Positions 48,301-57,097 of a stretch of DNA of 64,000 nucleotides are shown here, piece by piece. The notes under the pieces were generated by a model that worked only from the letters and a program-made list of their open reading frames with translations, did no database searches and was not told the origin of the DNA. The position numbers and the translations under genes were made by a program. Numbering within the stretch: position 1 is the stretch's first letter; every line of letters starts with the position of its first letter. This DNA comes from Bacteroidota bacterium (lineage in GTDB: Bacteria > Bacteroidota > Bacteroidia > AKYH767-A > OLB10): assembly GCA_016714535.1 (NCBI GenBank), contig JADKDR010000004.1, positions 310,001 to 374,000 on the forward strand, written 5' to 3'.

Positions 48301-51300
48301 ACCTTGCAGCTGGAACCTACACCGTAACCGTAACCGATGCCAATGGATGTACGAAGACATGCAGCTATACGGTAACGCAACCAAGTGCATTAACAGCAAC
48401 TTGCAGCGGCACGAACGTAAGTTGCAACGGAGGCACCAACGGATCAGCAAGCGTAACATCAAATGGCGGTACTACCCCATACAGTTATGTATGGTCAAAC
48501 GGAAAGACTACCGCAGCTAACAATAACCTTGCAGCAGGAACCTATACCGTAACCGTAACTGATGCCAATGGATGCACGAAGACGTGCAGCTATACGGTAA
48601 CGCAACCAAGTGCATTAACAGCAACTTGCAGCGGCACGAACGTAAGTTGCAACGGAGGCACCAACGGATCAGCAAGCGTAACATCAAATGGCGGTACTAC
48701 CCCATACAGTTATGTATGGTCAAACGGAAAGACTACCGCAGCCAACAATAACCTTGCAGCTGGAACCTACACCGTAACCGTAACCGATGCCAATGGATGT
48801 ACGAAGACATGCAGCTATACGGTAACGCAACCAAGTGCATTAACAGCAACTTGCAGCGGCACGAACGTAAGTTGCAACGGAGGCACCAACGGATCAGCAA
48901 GCGTAACATCAAATGGCGGTACTACCCCATTCAGTTATGTATGGTCAAACGGAAAGACTACCGCAGCCAACAATAACCTTGCAGCAGGAACCTATACCGT
49001 AACAGTAACTGATGCCAATGGATGTACGAAGACATGTAGCTATACGGTAACGCAACCAAGTGCATTAACAGCAACTTGCAGCGGCACTTCTGTAGATTGT
49101 TATAATAAGGGCAATGGAACGGCTAGTGTAAATGCAACCGGTGGAACCTTGCCTTATACATATCTTTGGAGTAATGGTGCGACAGTTGCAAATCTAATAG
49201 GCTTGATACCTGGAACCTATACCGTAACTGTAACTGATGCTAATGGATGCACGAAGACATGCAGCTATTTAGTTACACAACCAGCGCAATTGGTTGCTGT
49301 ATGTACGAAATCAATGGTTAATTGTTTTGGTGGAAGTAATGCTACGGCTACAATAATAGTTACCGGAGGAACCGCTCCATTTACATATCTATGGAATAAT
49401 GGCGCTACCACGAGTTCATTAACTGGATTAGCTGCCGGAACCTATTCGGTTACAGTAACTGATTCTAAAAATTGCTCAACTGCCTGCACATTTATAATTG
49501 ACCAGCCAAATCAACTAATTGCTACATGTAGTAAAACCGATATTTCTTGTAATGGGGGCTTAAATGGAAGTGTTATAGTTACAGCGGTTGGAGGAACAGG
49601 AACTTACAACTATCTATGGAGTAATGGAAATACCGCATCTAGTATTAATGGGTTAGCGGCTGGCACATATACAGTTACCGTAACTGATGTAAATGGTTGC
49701 ACGAGTCAATGTAATGTTACAATTGTACAACCGAGTGCTTTGATTGTAAGTTGTACAGGAACGAATATAAGTTGTTCTAACGGTAATTCAGGAACTGCAA
49801 GTGTTAGTGCGTCAGGCGGAACAGCACCATATACTTACTTATGGAGTAATGGAGGAACGGTATCTTCTATAGCGAGTTTAGCAGCGGGAATGTATACGGT
49901 AACGGTAACAGATTCGAAGGGATGTACGAAGCAGTGTTCTTACAATGTTACCCAATCCAACGCATTAGCTATTACATGCAATGTATCTAACATCACCTGC
50001 TTTGGAGCAGTGAATGGCTCTATGTCAGTTTCTATAATTGGAGGTACAGCACCTTTCACATATTTATGGTCAAATGGAGCCACAACAACATCTATTAATT
50101 TCCTAATGGCAGGAACGTATTCAGTAACCGTAACAGATGCAAATGGTTGTTCAGCACAATGTTCAGGAACAGTGGTACAGCCAGCACAGTTAACTGCTAA
50201 TTGCGCAGGAATTAATGAAACTTGTTCTGGAGCTATGAATGGTAGTGTTTCGGTTGCTGTAACCGGTGGAACATCTCCATACAGCTATGTTTGGAGTAAT
50301 GGAAAGACTACTTCTGCATCATCAAATACTGGTGCAGGAACCTATACTGTTACCGTAACTGATGCGAATGGGTGTACAAAGACCTGTTCAGTAACAATAA
50401 CATCACCAACACCTATTGTAATTACATTAACAGGAACATACCAAATTTGTCAAGGTAGTGCTACAGGCTATATTTCCTCATCAGTAACCGGAGGAACGAT
50501 TCCTTACAGTTATTTATGGAATAATGGAGCTACAACTAGTTCAATCAGTAATTTGTTAAATGGTATTTATACTGTAACTGTTACTGATGGGGCAGGATGT
50601 ACCAAGAGTGCAATGTTCCAAGTTAAAAAGTCATGGTTCAATGTATCTTTAACCAAAAGTAATGTTCAATGCTTTGGAAGCGCCAACGGTTCAATAGTCG
50701 CAACTGTTACAGGCAATTCGGGACCGTTTACTTATCTATGGAGTAATGGTGGCACGTCAAGCATGATACAAAATCTTGGGACTGGAATATATACAGTAAC
50801 GGTAACAAATTCGCTCGGATGTACTAAAACAGTTTCTGTGATAATAACACAACCTACCTTGATAACGTGTGTTACCACAAGTACAACGACTTCGTCAAAC
50901 TCTTGCACCGGAACGGCAACTACAACTCCTGCCGGAGGAATTGCGCCATACACGTACTTATGGAGTAATGGCCAAACTAATGCTACAGCAACCGGATTAT
51001 GTGCAGGATTCTATGTAGTTACCATGACAGATGCTAATGGCTGCTCATGCAGTGCAATTGTAAAAGTAGACGTTGGAAATGCAATTCAGAAGGCAACAAC
51101 CATCGAAGTTACTGAGCCCGAGTTATTGGTACAAGCATGGCCTAACCCAACAAGTGGTATTGTTTATATTGGATTTGATAAAGCAACGGAAGAAGGTTAT
51201 GACATTATTGTAACGGATGTAAATGGAAAGGTTATTATGACTTCTTCTGGCAGCTCAATTGGTGGACGTAACGTAATTGAATATGACTTAAGTGGCTTGA

Positions 51301-51371
51301 GCAAGGGTGTATATACACTCAAACTTATGACTGGAACAAAATCAAACGCAATAAGAGTCGTGTTGCAATAG
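18347..51371 (+). CDS. Giant T9SS-sorted repeat adhesin (SprB/DUF11), ~11,000 residues, reading frame broken at several indels
   Basis: Start ATG 18347 (MKNNIYQNL...), followed by a long signal peptide ending DSLAQ at ~residue 49; the in-frame start at 18257 would put 30 extra residues before it. Order by residue: carbohydrate-binding-like domain ~50-200 (NLVTNPSFENGTTGWSW); composite repeats ~200-845; SprB-type repeats ~845-1526; DUF11 repeats ~1527-4015; SprB arrays ~4020-10,900; T9SS sorting domain in the last ~85 residues (AWPNPTSG ... LSKGVYTLKLMTG). SprB is the gliding adhesin of Flavobacterium johnsoniae; DUF11 and SprB modules are known from Bacteroidota surface proteins. The frame is interrupted near 27737, 28431, 31842, 38150-38165, 39262, 44619-44706, 46580 and 47578. 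Each break is a 1-5 base change within an otherwise conserved repeat, and the flanking pieces continue in register. I infer one gene with sequencing errors; decay or phase variation cannot be excluded. Terminator at 51399. Confidence 0.85.
18944..20880 (+). repeat. 3.5 composite ~183-aa repeats in the giant protein
   Basis: Units begin at 18944, 19496, 20045 and 20594 (spacing 552, 549, 549). Each has a first half with AGSIGYDQ ... SLPSGG ... TWYRRCARRSGCTDYVGESN and a second half with TQNATCGNCDG ... GGNGTYTINV ... YWWNGS ... LCAGN. The fourth unit has only the first half. The second half is a SprB-like fold with added Trp and Tyr. Copies differ at many synonymous sites, so they are older than the downstream arrays. 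Confidence 0.8.
20881..22924 (+). repeat. Nine divergent SprB-type repeats (N-terminal block)
   Basis: About 225 bp (75 aa) each, with core motif C-x-G(G/N)-x-x-G-x-A ... GG-x-x-PY-x-Y-x-W-(S/N)-NG ... GTYTVTVTD-x-x-GC. Strong sequence divergence between units. The last one has lost the usual second Cys (NATTVGGTEG). Confidence 0.85.
22925..30390 (+). repeat. Fifteen DUF11 repeats with Asp/Asn-rich tails
   Basis: Units of ~498 bp (166 aa) starting YDLALKK or FDLALKK at about 22925, 23429, 23929, 24425, 24925, 25421, 25919, 26417, then 26915, 27413, 27912, 28410, 28909, 29407 and 29905. Each has SSAGPFVPGSNVTFT, TVYNQGTLDASNIQITDYIP and GMSLND, typical of DUF11 beta-sandwich modules. Each ends with a ~50-residue Asp/Asn-rich segment (DIDSPEDNDPNNDAGG; TDEDNADPAQI) resembling calcium-binding loops. 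Calcium binding is inference. Confidence 0.88.
26915..29904 (+). repeat. Six near-identical 498-bp DUF11 units
   Basis: Units 9-14 of the DUF11 block differ by only a few bases (for example CTCA versus CTTA early in the first, AAAGGG versus AAAAGG in the last). Two units are 499 bp because of one extra A, at 27732-27741 and 28429-28432; both inserts break the reading frame. Confidence 0.93.
30625..36247 (+). repeat. Twenty-five tandem 225-bp SprB repeats, DNA-identical by eye
   Basis: Six units start at 30625, 30850, 31075, 31300, 31525 and 31750, then 19 from 31973 in steps of 225. Each encodes 75 aa with QLVATCSGTPVSCKNG, SPYSYAWSNGASTSSNN and DANGCTATCSFTVTEPT (four Cys, one Lys). The only difference I can see is a 2-base deletion in the sixth unit (31842), where CCATACAG reads CCACAG. 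Synonymous sites are identical throughout. Confidence 0.95.
36248..49061 (+). repeat. Fifty-seven tandem 225-bp SprB repeats of a second type
   Basis: One variant unit (36248, starting KLNVTCNGSNVPC) is followed by 56 units from 36473. Typical unit: TATCSGTNVSCNGG, PYSYVWSNGKTTAANNN, DANGCTKTCSYTVTQPS (four Cys, two Lys). Units differ at a small set of positions: SVTASGG / SVTSNGG / SVTANGG, Tyr or Phe after TTP, and ACA or ACG before TGC. Five units carry a different module (GTMVTCKGTATGSASVV), starting at 37148, 38048, 38946, 44117 and 44567. One unit near 40440 lacks an in-frame GCA. The correct frame across 44740-47450 contains few ATG codons, so no ORF beginning with ATG is found there although the DNA stays open apart from 46580. 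Confidence 0.92.
49062..51070 (+). repeat. Nine divergent SprB-type repeats (C-terminal block)
   Basis: The first is a hybrid: its beginning matches the preceding array, then it changes to SVDCYNKGNGTASV. Later units keep the YLWSNG and GTYTVTVTD cores but differ strongly. The seventh and ninth have irregular cysteine spacing (QICQGSATG; SNSCTGTATT). They lead directly into the T9SS sorting domain. Confidence 0.85.
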
Positions 51372-51398
51372 TATTAAGTTATGTCGAAAAGCTAGATT

Positions 51399-51426
51399 AA
51401 AGGGCCCCTGAATTTCAGGGGCCTTT
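51399..51426 (+). terminator. Terminator after the giant gene
   Basis: AAAGGGCCCCTGAA / TTTCAGGGGCCTTT hairpin with one bulged base, 28 bases after the stop at 51371, followed by GTATT. Confidence 0.75.
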
Positions 51427-51528
51427 GTATTAATTGAAAATACGATTTTGATTCGTTTGAATTAGAAAAATTGATATAATTGTATTGTGAATTTAATGTA
51501 AGAGCAATTAATTTGGGTAAAGGCTTAT

Positions 51529-52497
51529 ATGCAATACTTACGTCAGTTTATCAGACATTTACGACAGAATTTTATTTTTACACCAAGCGAACGCAAGGGA
51601 ACAATAACTCTTGGCATCATAGGTTGCATCATGTGTATTGTAATTTTCGTAATGAATTTCATAGAGATAGATCCTATAACCAATGATTCAACTTTGCAGA
51701 GAGCCGTTGAAGAGTTTGAAGTAAAAAACGAGCTTTCTCCGAATCAGGAAGAAGAAAATTTATTTGATTCGACAGAGAATTTCCCAAAAGCCTGGCAAAC
51801 AAAGGAATTGACAGAGGAGCGTTTAGTTTTAACACCTTTTGATCCCAATAAATTAACCGTTGAGGAATGGATAAAGATAGGACTAAGTGAAAAGCAAGCA
51901 TCTGTCATGAGAAATTACATACAAAAAGGAGGACGTTTTAAAACAAAGGACGACTTTAAAAGATCATTTGTAATTACAGACAAGTTTTACAATAAGGTTG
52001 AGCCATATCTTATTTTTAATGAAGCATTTGTAAAGCAGCAAAATGCCGATAGTATGGTATACCGCAAAAGTGAAAGAAGAGATAAGCCCCATACTATTAT
52101 TGATCTAAACACAGCAACGATGTATGAGCTTGAAGCGATGCCTGGCATTGGCCCTAAAATAGCGGGCGGGATAATCAATTATCGAGAAAAACTTGGCGGA
52201 TATACAAATGTTGGTCAGTTAAAAGAGGTTTATTTTATGAAAGATTCGCTGTATGAACAGATTAAAGACCGGCTTACATGCAATTTAAATAATTTACATA
52301 AAATAAATATCAATACGAATGATGTTAAGGAGTTGAAACATCCATACATTGAGTATTATATAGCAAAGGTAATTATTGAATACAGAAAGGTGCATGGTGA
52401 TTATAAAGATGTAAAAGAACTGATGCAAGTAAGGGTAATTGATCAGGAATGGATGAATAAGGTAGGGCCTTACCTGACAGCAACACCAACAAATTAA
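51529..52497 (+). CDS. Membrane-anchored ComEA-like helix-hairpin-helix protein
   Basis: 322 aa. A transmembrane segment lies at ~25-45 (LGIIGCIMCIVIFVMNF), with a basic N-terminus predicting a periplasmic C-terminal part. Three helix-hairpin-helix-type units follow: ~98-160 (LTVEEWIKIGLSEKQASVMRNY), ~188-255 (IDLNTATMYELEAMPGIGPK, AGGIINYREKLGGY) and ~255-318 (ININTNDVKELKHPYIEYYI). The central unit has the classical PGIGPK hairpin that contacts DNA backbone. ComEA proteins bind incoming DNA during natural transformation; this longer three-unit form is common in Bacteroidota. Competence itself is inferred. Stands alone between the giant gene's terminator and the ACT-domain gene. Confidence 0.82.
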   Translation: MQYLRQFIRHLRQNFIFTPSERKGTITLGIIGCIMCIVIFVMNFIEIDPITNDSTLQRAVEEFEVKNELSPNQEEENLFDSTENFPKAWQTKELTEERLVLTPFDPNKLTVEEWIKIGLSEKQASVMRNYIQKGGRFKTKDDFKRSFVITDKFYNKVEPYLIFNEAFVKQQNADSMVYRKSERRDKPHTIIDLNTATMYELEAMPGIGPKIAGGIINYREKLGGYTNVGQLKEVYFMKDSLYEQIKDRLTCNLNNLHKININTNDVKELKHPYIEYYIAKVIIEYRKVHGDYKDVKELMQVRVIDQEWMNKVGPYLTATPTN

Positions 52498-52528
52498 AGA
52501 ATAAGCCTATTGTGCTGTAATTACTTTT

Positions 52529-52541
52529 TATATTTGCAACC
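52529..52541 (+). promoter_or_regulatory. Candidate promoter of the ACT-domain gene
   Basis: TATATTTG (-7 consensus) followed by CAACC; a TTG lies 16 bases upstream (52510-52512), shorter than the usual 19-21. The string TTTGCAACCAAAG also occurs upstream of metG at about 52973. Confidence 0.45.
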
Positions 52542-52565
52542 AAAGAAACTCTAATTTTAATTAAA

Positions 52566-52952
52566 ATGAATGTTCAAGATATCTTAAAAGAATGTAAAGT
52601 AAAAGTTTGGCAAGGCAATTATTCTATTGTAAAAGCAGTATTAATTAAGGGAACTTTCTTTGCTGCAATTAGCGACTTTAATGAATATACCTTGATTCAA
52701 AAACAAGAACATTTGGATGTAGACAATGTAATTCGCGAAGAGCGTGGTTGGAAAGTGCTTTCATTTGATACTACCTTACCATTTCAATTAGTTGGATTTA
52801 TGGCGAGCGTTTCGCAAAAATTAGCAGATGCACATATTTCTATTTTTGCTTTGTCTGCTTTTAGCACAGAGCATATATTGGTAAAAGAAGCTGACCTTGC
52901 GAATACCATCGAAACCTTAGAAAAAATGGGTTGTGTAGTTGAGAATTTTTAG
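52566..52952 (+). CDS. ACT-domain protein
   Basis: 128 aa, short and without a signal. The second half has the ACT-fold pattern GFMASVSQKLADAHISIFAL followed by SAFSTEHILVKEADLANTI, typical of ACT_7/DUF2241-like (CASTOR-type) small regulators that bind amino acids. The first half (residues 1-60) may form a second, degenerate ACT lobe (YSIVKAVLIKGTFFAAISDF). Ligand unknown. It lies 58 bases upstream of metG on the same strand and shares a promoter-region string with it, but each gene seems to have its own start region. Confidence 0.75.
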   Translation: MNVQDILKECKVKVWQGNYSIVKAVLIKGTFFAAISDFNEYTLIQKQEHLDVDNVIREERGWKVLSFDTTLPFQLVGFMASVSQKLADAHISIFALSAFSTEHILVKEADLANTIETLEKMGCVVENF

Positions 52953-53010
52953 CACAATCTTTCTTGCTTGAATTTGCAACCAAAGTTTTGTCAAGCCCAA
53001 TTTTTTTAAA

Positions 53011-55044
53011 ATGAGTAAAACCTTTAACCGGACTTTAGTAACTGCAGCATTACCATATGCTAATGGACCGGTGCATATTGGACATTTGGCGGGGTGCTAT
53101 TTACCAGCTGATATTTATGTGCGATTTATGCGATCTTGCGGAGAAGAAATATTGTTTATATGTGGAAGCGATGAGCATGGAGTGCCTATTACGATAAAAG
53201 CAAGAAACGAAAACATAACACCTAAGCAGGTGGTAGATAAGTATCATGAAATGATGAAAGAATCGTTTCGTGAATTTGGAATCTCCTTTGATCATTACTC
53301 AAGGACTTCGTCTATGTTACATCATCAAACGGCATCTGATTTTTTTAATACAATGTATGAAAAGGGTGAGTTTGTGGAAGAAACTACTCAGCAGTATTAC
53401 GATGCGGAAGTAAACCAGTTTTTAGCCGACCGATATATTGAAGGGACATGTCCTAAATGTGGCAACGAAAAGGCATATGGTGATCAATGTGAAAAATGTG
53501 GCACCTCCCTGAACCCAATGGACTTGCTCAGTCCGGTATCAAAACTTAGTGGAAGTAAGCCGGTACTGAAAGAAACCAAAAATTGGTTTTTACCATTGGA
53601 CAAATATCAAGAACGTTTACTGTCATGGATACAAAGCAAACAAGACCTCTGGAAGCCCAATGTATATGGTCAATGTATGAGTTGGTTGCAACAAGGATTG
53701 CAACCTCGTGCAATGACACGAGATTTAGATTGGGGTGTAAAAGTGCCGTTGCCCAACACTGATGGCAAAGTTTTATACGTATGGTTTGACGCTCCTATCG
53801 GATATATAAGTGCAACCAAAGAATTATTTAATGGTGGCGATGGGTGGCAAAAATTCTGGTGCCAGGAAGATTCGCGTCTTTTGCATTTTATTGGTAAGGA
53901 TAATATTGTTTTTCATTGCATTATTTTCCCTGCGATGTTAATGGCTCATGGAAATTATATTTTACCTGAAAATGTTCCTGCTAATGAGTTTTTAAATTTA
54001 GAAGGCGAAAAAATTTCGACTTCAAGAAACTGGGCGGTATGGTTACATCAGTATTTGCAAGATTTTAAAGAAAAGCAGGATGTATTGCGTTATGTACTAT
54101 GCAGTACTATGCCTGAGACAAAGGACAACGATTTTACCTGGAAAGATTTTCAGGCACGCAATAATAACGAGCTGGTTGCCATTTTCGGCAATTTTGTAAA
54201 TAGAACGTTGGTGCTTACACAAAAGTTTTATAATGGCATGGTTCCAGAAGCGGGAGAGTTTAGTATTCAGGATAAAGAAATCATAAACGCTATTCTAAAC
54301 ACAAAAAAACAAATATCGACTTCGCTACATGCTTTTCGTTTTAGAGAAGCATTGCAGCACTTGATGGATTTGGCCCGAACAGGAAACAAATACCTGGCTG
54401 ATAATGAGCCTTGGAAATTGATAAAAACGGATGAAGAGCGTGTAAAAACAATTATGTATGTGGCGCTTGAAATAACAGCATATTTAGCGGCACTTTCAGA
54501 GCCTTTTATGCCGCGTCAGTCATCTACCCTTTTTGCTATGCTTGCATTGCAGCCAATAAGTTATAAGGATGCTAATGGGCAGTTACTAAAGGCAGGACAT
54601 CAGACTGGATACGTTGCTCTTTTGTTTGAAAAAATTGAAGATGATGTAATTGCAAGTCAAATTGAAAAATTGCAAGCTACGCAGATTAAAAATGCAGTTC
54701 AGGCAACACCTATTAAAGATACGATTGCTTTTGATGATTTTGCAAAAATGGATATTCGTGTAGCTACTATACTTGCCGCTGAGCGAGTACCCAAAACAGA
54801 TAAGTTGTTAAAGCTTATTCTGGATGCTGGTGCAGATAAGCGAACCGTTGTAAGTGGGATAGCACAATTTTACGACCCTGAAAAAGTAATTGGACAACAA
54901 GTATTGTTGTTAGCTAATTTGGAGCCACGAAAAATAAAAGGCATTGAATCGCATGGAATGATATTAATGGCTGAAGATGCAGCCGGTCAACTTTGTTTTG
55001 CATCACCATTACAAACCATTGATAATGGAAGCACTGTGAAATAG
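53011..55044 (+). CDS. metG: Methionyl-tRNA synthetase
   Basis: 677 aa, full length. It charges tRNA-Met with methionine. Class I HIGH signature in [20 protein letters not shown] (~15-34). Zinc knuckle [18 protein letters not shown] (~149-166). The KMSKS equivalent is [11 protein letters not shown] (~331-341). The C-terminal domain (~575-677: [31 protein letters not shown]) is the dimeric tRNA-binding module found in the longer MetRS form. The stop (55044) is 5 bases from the convergent stop of the omega-amidase gene. Confidence 0.97.
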   Translation: MSKTFNRTLVTAALPYANGPVHIGHLAGCYLPADIYVRFMRSCGEEILFICGSDEHGVPITIKARNENITPKQVVDKYHEMMKESFREFGISFDHYSRTSSMLHHQTASDFFNTMYEKGEFVEETTQQYYDAEVNQFLADRYIEGTCPKCGNEKAYGDQCEKCGTSLNPMDLLSPVSKLSGSKPVLKETKNWFLPLDKYQERLLSWIQSKQDLWKPNVYGQCMSWLQQGLQPRAMTRDLDWGVKVPLPNTDGKVLYVWFDAPIGYISATKELFNGGDGWQKFWCQEDSRLLHFIGKDNIVFHCIIFPAMLMAHGNYILPENVPANEFLNLEGEKISTSRNWAVWLHQYLQDFKEKQDVLRYVLCSTMPETKDNDFTWKDFQARNNNELVAIFGNFVNRTLVLTQKFYNGMVPEAGEFSIQDKEIINAILNTKKQISTSLHAFRFREALQHLMDLARTGNKYLADNEPWKLIKTDEERVKTIMYVALEITAYLAALSEPFMPRQSSTLFAMLALQPISYKDANGQLLKAGHQTGYVALLFEKIEDDVIASQIEKLQATQIKNAVQATPIKDTIAFDDFAKMDIRVATILAAERVPKTDKLLKLILDAGADKRTVVSGIAQFYDPEKVIGQQVLLLANLEPRKIKGIESHGMILMAEDAAGQLCFASPLQTIDNGSTVK

Positions 55045-55049
55045 AAAAG

Positions 55050-55847
55050 CTATTTCAGTTGAAAATGGGCTGCATCATTTAAGAACGCAAATTGCTTACG
55101 AAACTCATAAAGTTTTTTATACGAAAGAGTGACTGTTTCCATAGCTGACACTCCCGGCTTGAGCGATGAAATTTTTTCGCCCATATAATCGAAGCATGCA
55201 CTATAACCTTTATAAGAAAGACCATTTGCATCCTTACCAACTCTGTTAACCATTACCGTATACGATTGATTTTCTATAGCCCTGGCCATACCAAGATTTA
55301 CCCATGCCTTCCTTCGCCTATCAGGCCAATTGGCTACATAGATGGCGGCATCATATTCATAAATTCCATTTTGAAATGTATTAGCACTAAAAACACCAAA
55401 GCGCAAATCGTAACAAATTAATGGAAGTATTTTCCAACCATTTATTTCTAAGATTAATTTTGATTTTCCGGGGGTGTAGGTTTTTTCTTCTCCTGCTAAA
55501 GAAAAAAGATGTCGCTTATCATAATGCTGTATTACTTTATTAGGAGCAGCTATAAGCAGACGATTATAGAATTTGTTTTTTTCTTTAATTATTACGCTGC
55601 CCATAACATGGCAACTGCACGTGCTTGCCCAATGCAACATACGCTCTACTGTTTCACCTTGCATGGTGTCGTATTGTTCTTCAGCATTCATGGTAAAGCC
55701 GGTGGTAAACATCTCCGGTAATACAATCAGATCGGTTTTCTGTTTTTTTAAAATGCTAAGTTTTTGATTAAGCATATTCAAATTGGCAGCACGGTCTTGC
55801 CAATGAATGGTAGTTTGTACCAATGTTATTTTCAATTCTTTGGTCAT
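55050..55847 (-). CDS. yafV: Nitrilase-family omega-amidase (YafV/Nit2-like)
   Basis: 265 aa, normal size. Nitrilase triad: Glu in VLPEMFTTGF (~44), Lys in HYDKRHLFSLAGE (~109), Cys in LICYDLRFGVF (~144). The motifs closely match YafV. Omega-amidases hydrolyse alpha-ketoglutaramate and alpha-keto-gamma-methylthiobutyramate-type products of glutamine/methionine transamination. The upstream gene on the same strand, 10 bases away, is the matching aminotransferase, which supports this role over other nitrilase substrates. Cytosolic. Confidence 0.88.
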   Translation of the reverse strand: MTKELKITLVQTTIHWQDRAANLNMLNQKLSILKKQKTDLIVLPEMFTTGFTMNAEEQYDTMQGETVERMLHWASTCSCHVMGSVIIKEKNKFYNRLLIAAPNKVIQHYDKRHLFSLAGEEKTYTPGKSKLILEINGWKILPLICYDLRFGVFSANTFQNGIYEYDAAIYVANWPDRRRKAWVNLGMARAIENQSYTVMVNRVGKDANGLSYKGYSACFDYMGEKISSLKPGVSAMETVTLSYKKLYEFRKQFAFLNDAAHFQLK

Positions 55848-55857
55848 GATCTTTAAT

Positions 55858-57014
55858 TTATATTTTACACAAACGTTCGGCAGCTTGTTCTAAAACATGG
55901 TTGTCTTTTGCAAAGCAAAAACGCAATATTTTATAGTCATTTCCATTTGCATAAAATGATGATACTGGAATACTTGCCACTCCGTAGTCTTTGGTTAATC
56001 TGATAGCAAAGTCCTTATCATGTTCATCCGTTATGTTATGGTAGCTTAACAACTGAAAATAACTCCCGTTGCAAGGCAGAGCTTGGAAACGCGATGTAGC
56101 GAGCAGGTCTAAAAAGTAATCTCTTTTTTCTGCATAAAAATTTTCGATACCGGTATAGTTTTTTTCGGTACCTAAGTATTCTGTCAATGCATATTGTATG
56201 GGCGTGTTGGCACTAAATACATTAAACTGATGTACAGCCCTAAATTCGCGCATTAACATGGCAGAGCAAGTACATAGCCCATTTTCCATCCGGTTGCATG
56301 AAACGTTTTTCCAAAGGAATAAATCAGAAAGGCGCGTTTTTTTAATTCTTCAAATTGAGCAATGCAAATATGTTTATATGGAGGAAAGGCAATGTGCTCA
56401 TACACTTCGTCACTAATAATTATAATATTTGTATCCTTTACTAATTCAATTAATGCTTCATAATCAGCTTGCATAAAAACTTTGGTAGAAGGATTACCCG
56501 GAGTATTAATAATGATGAGCTTAGTGCGTGCATTTATTTTTTTCTTTAGAAGACTCCAATCAATACTAAAATCGGGAGGAGCTAAGGTAATATGTATGGG
56601 TTCGCCTCCGGCCAACTTTACTGCCGGAGCATACGAATCGTAAGCGGGGTCAAAAATAATTGCTTCATCACCCTGATTGATGCAACACATAATGGCTGTA
56701 AACAAAGCCTGTGTAGCCCCTGAAGTAATTGTTATTTCTGATTCGGGATCATATGTGCAGCGATATAGGTTATTGATTTTTGCAGCAAGGGCTTCGCGTA
56801 AAAGAAGAATGCCGGGCATGGGTGCGTACTGATTAAAGCCCTGACGCATGTATTTATTAACAAGTCCGATTAGCTCTTCAGAAACCGCGAAGCCGGGAAA
56901 GCCTTGTGACAGGTTAATGGCATTGTATTCGTTTGCCAATGCAGACATGACAGAAAATATAGTAGTGCCTGTATTTGGCAGTTTGGATGAAATCATAGAT
57001 TCTAAATTATGCAT
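55858..57014 (-). CDS. ybdL: PLP-dependent methionine/glutamine aminotransferase (YbdL-like), one frameshift
   Basis: Start ATG 57014 (a GTG just before it is not needed). The N-terminal part carries NLSQGFPGF, QYAPMPGILLLREALA, TITSGATQALF, INTPGNPSTKVF, IIISDEVYEH and the PLP lysine in YSFGKTFHATGWKMGYV. At about 56264 one base is missing (GCTCTGCC where GCTCCTGCC would continue the protein); the next frame then continues AMLMREFRAVHQFNVFSANT to a normal C-terminus at 55858. Restored length is about 385 aa, the family norm. YbdL and relatives transaminate methionine, glutamine and aromatic amino acids. Paired with an omega-amidase downstream. The break is more likely a sequence error than inactivation. 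Confidence 0.87.
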
Positions 57015-57060
57015 CACAATAATATGACTATTTTCTCAAATCACTCTGGCAATAAATCGA

Positions 57061-57068
57061 TAATTTTG
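57061..57068 (+). promoter_or_regulatory. Candidate -7 box for the TonB-receptor operon
   Basis: TAATTTTG followed by CG, matching TAnnTTTG, 29 bases before the ATG at 57098. A matching -33 element is not obvious. Confidence 0.4.
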
Positions 57069-57097
57069 CGTTTAGCATTATTACTCAATTTTATTTT

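Noticed and set aside
30625..49061. CRISPR array or other non-coding tandem repeat
   Set aside because: No unique spacers, unit length is 225 bp, the frame is coding throughout and encodes a known extracellular fold.
18347..51371. Several separate adhesin genes instead of one
   Set aside because: Only one signal peptide and one T9SS sorting domain are present, breaks fall inside repeat units, and no terminator or promoter occurs between fragments.
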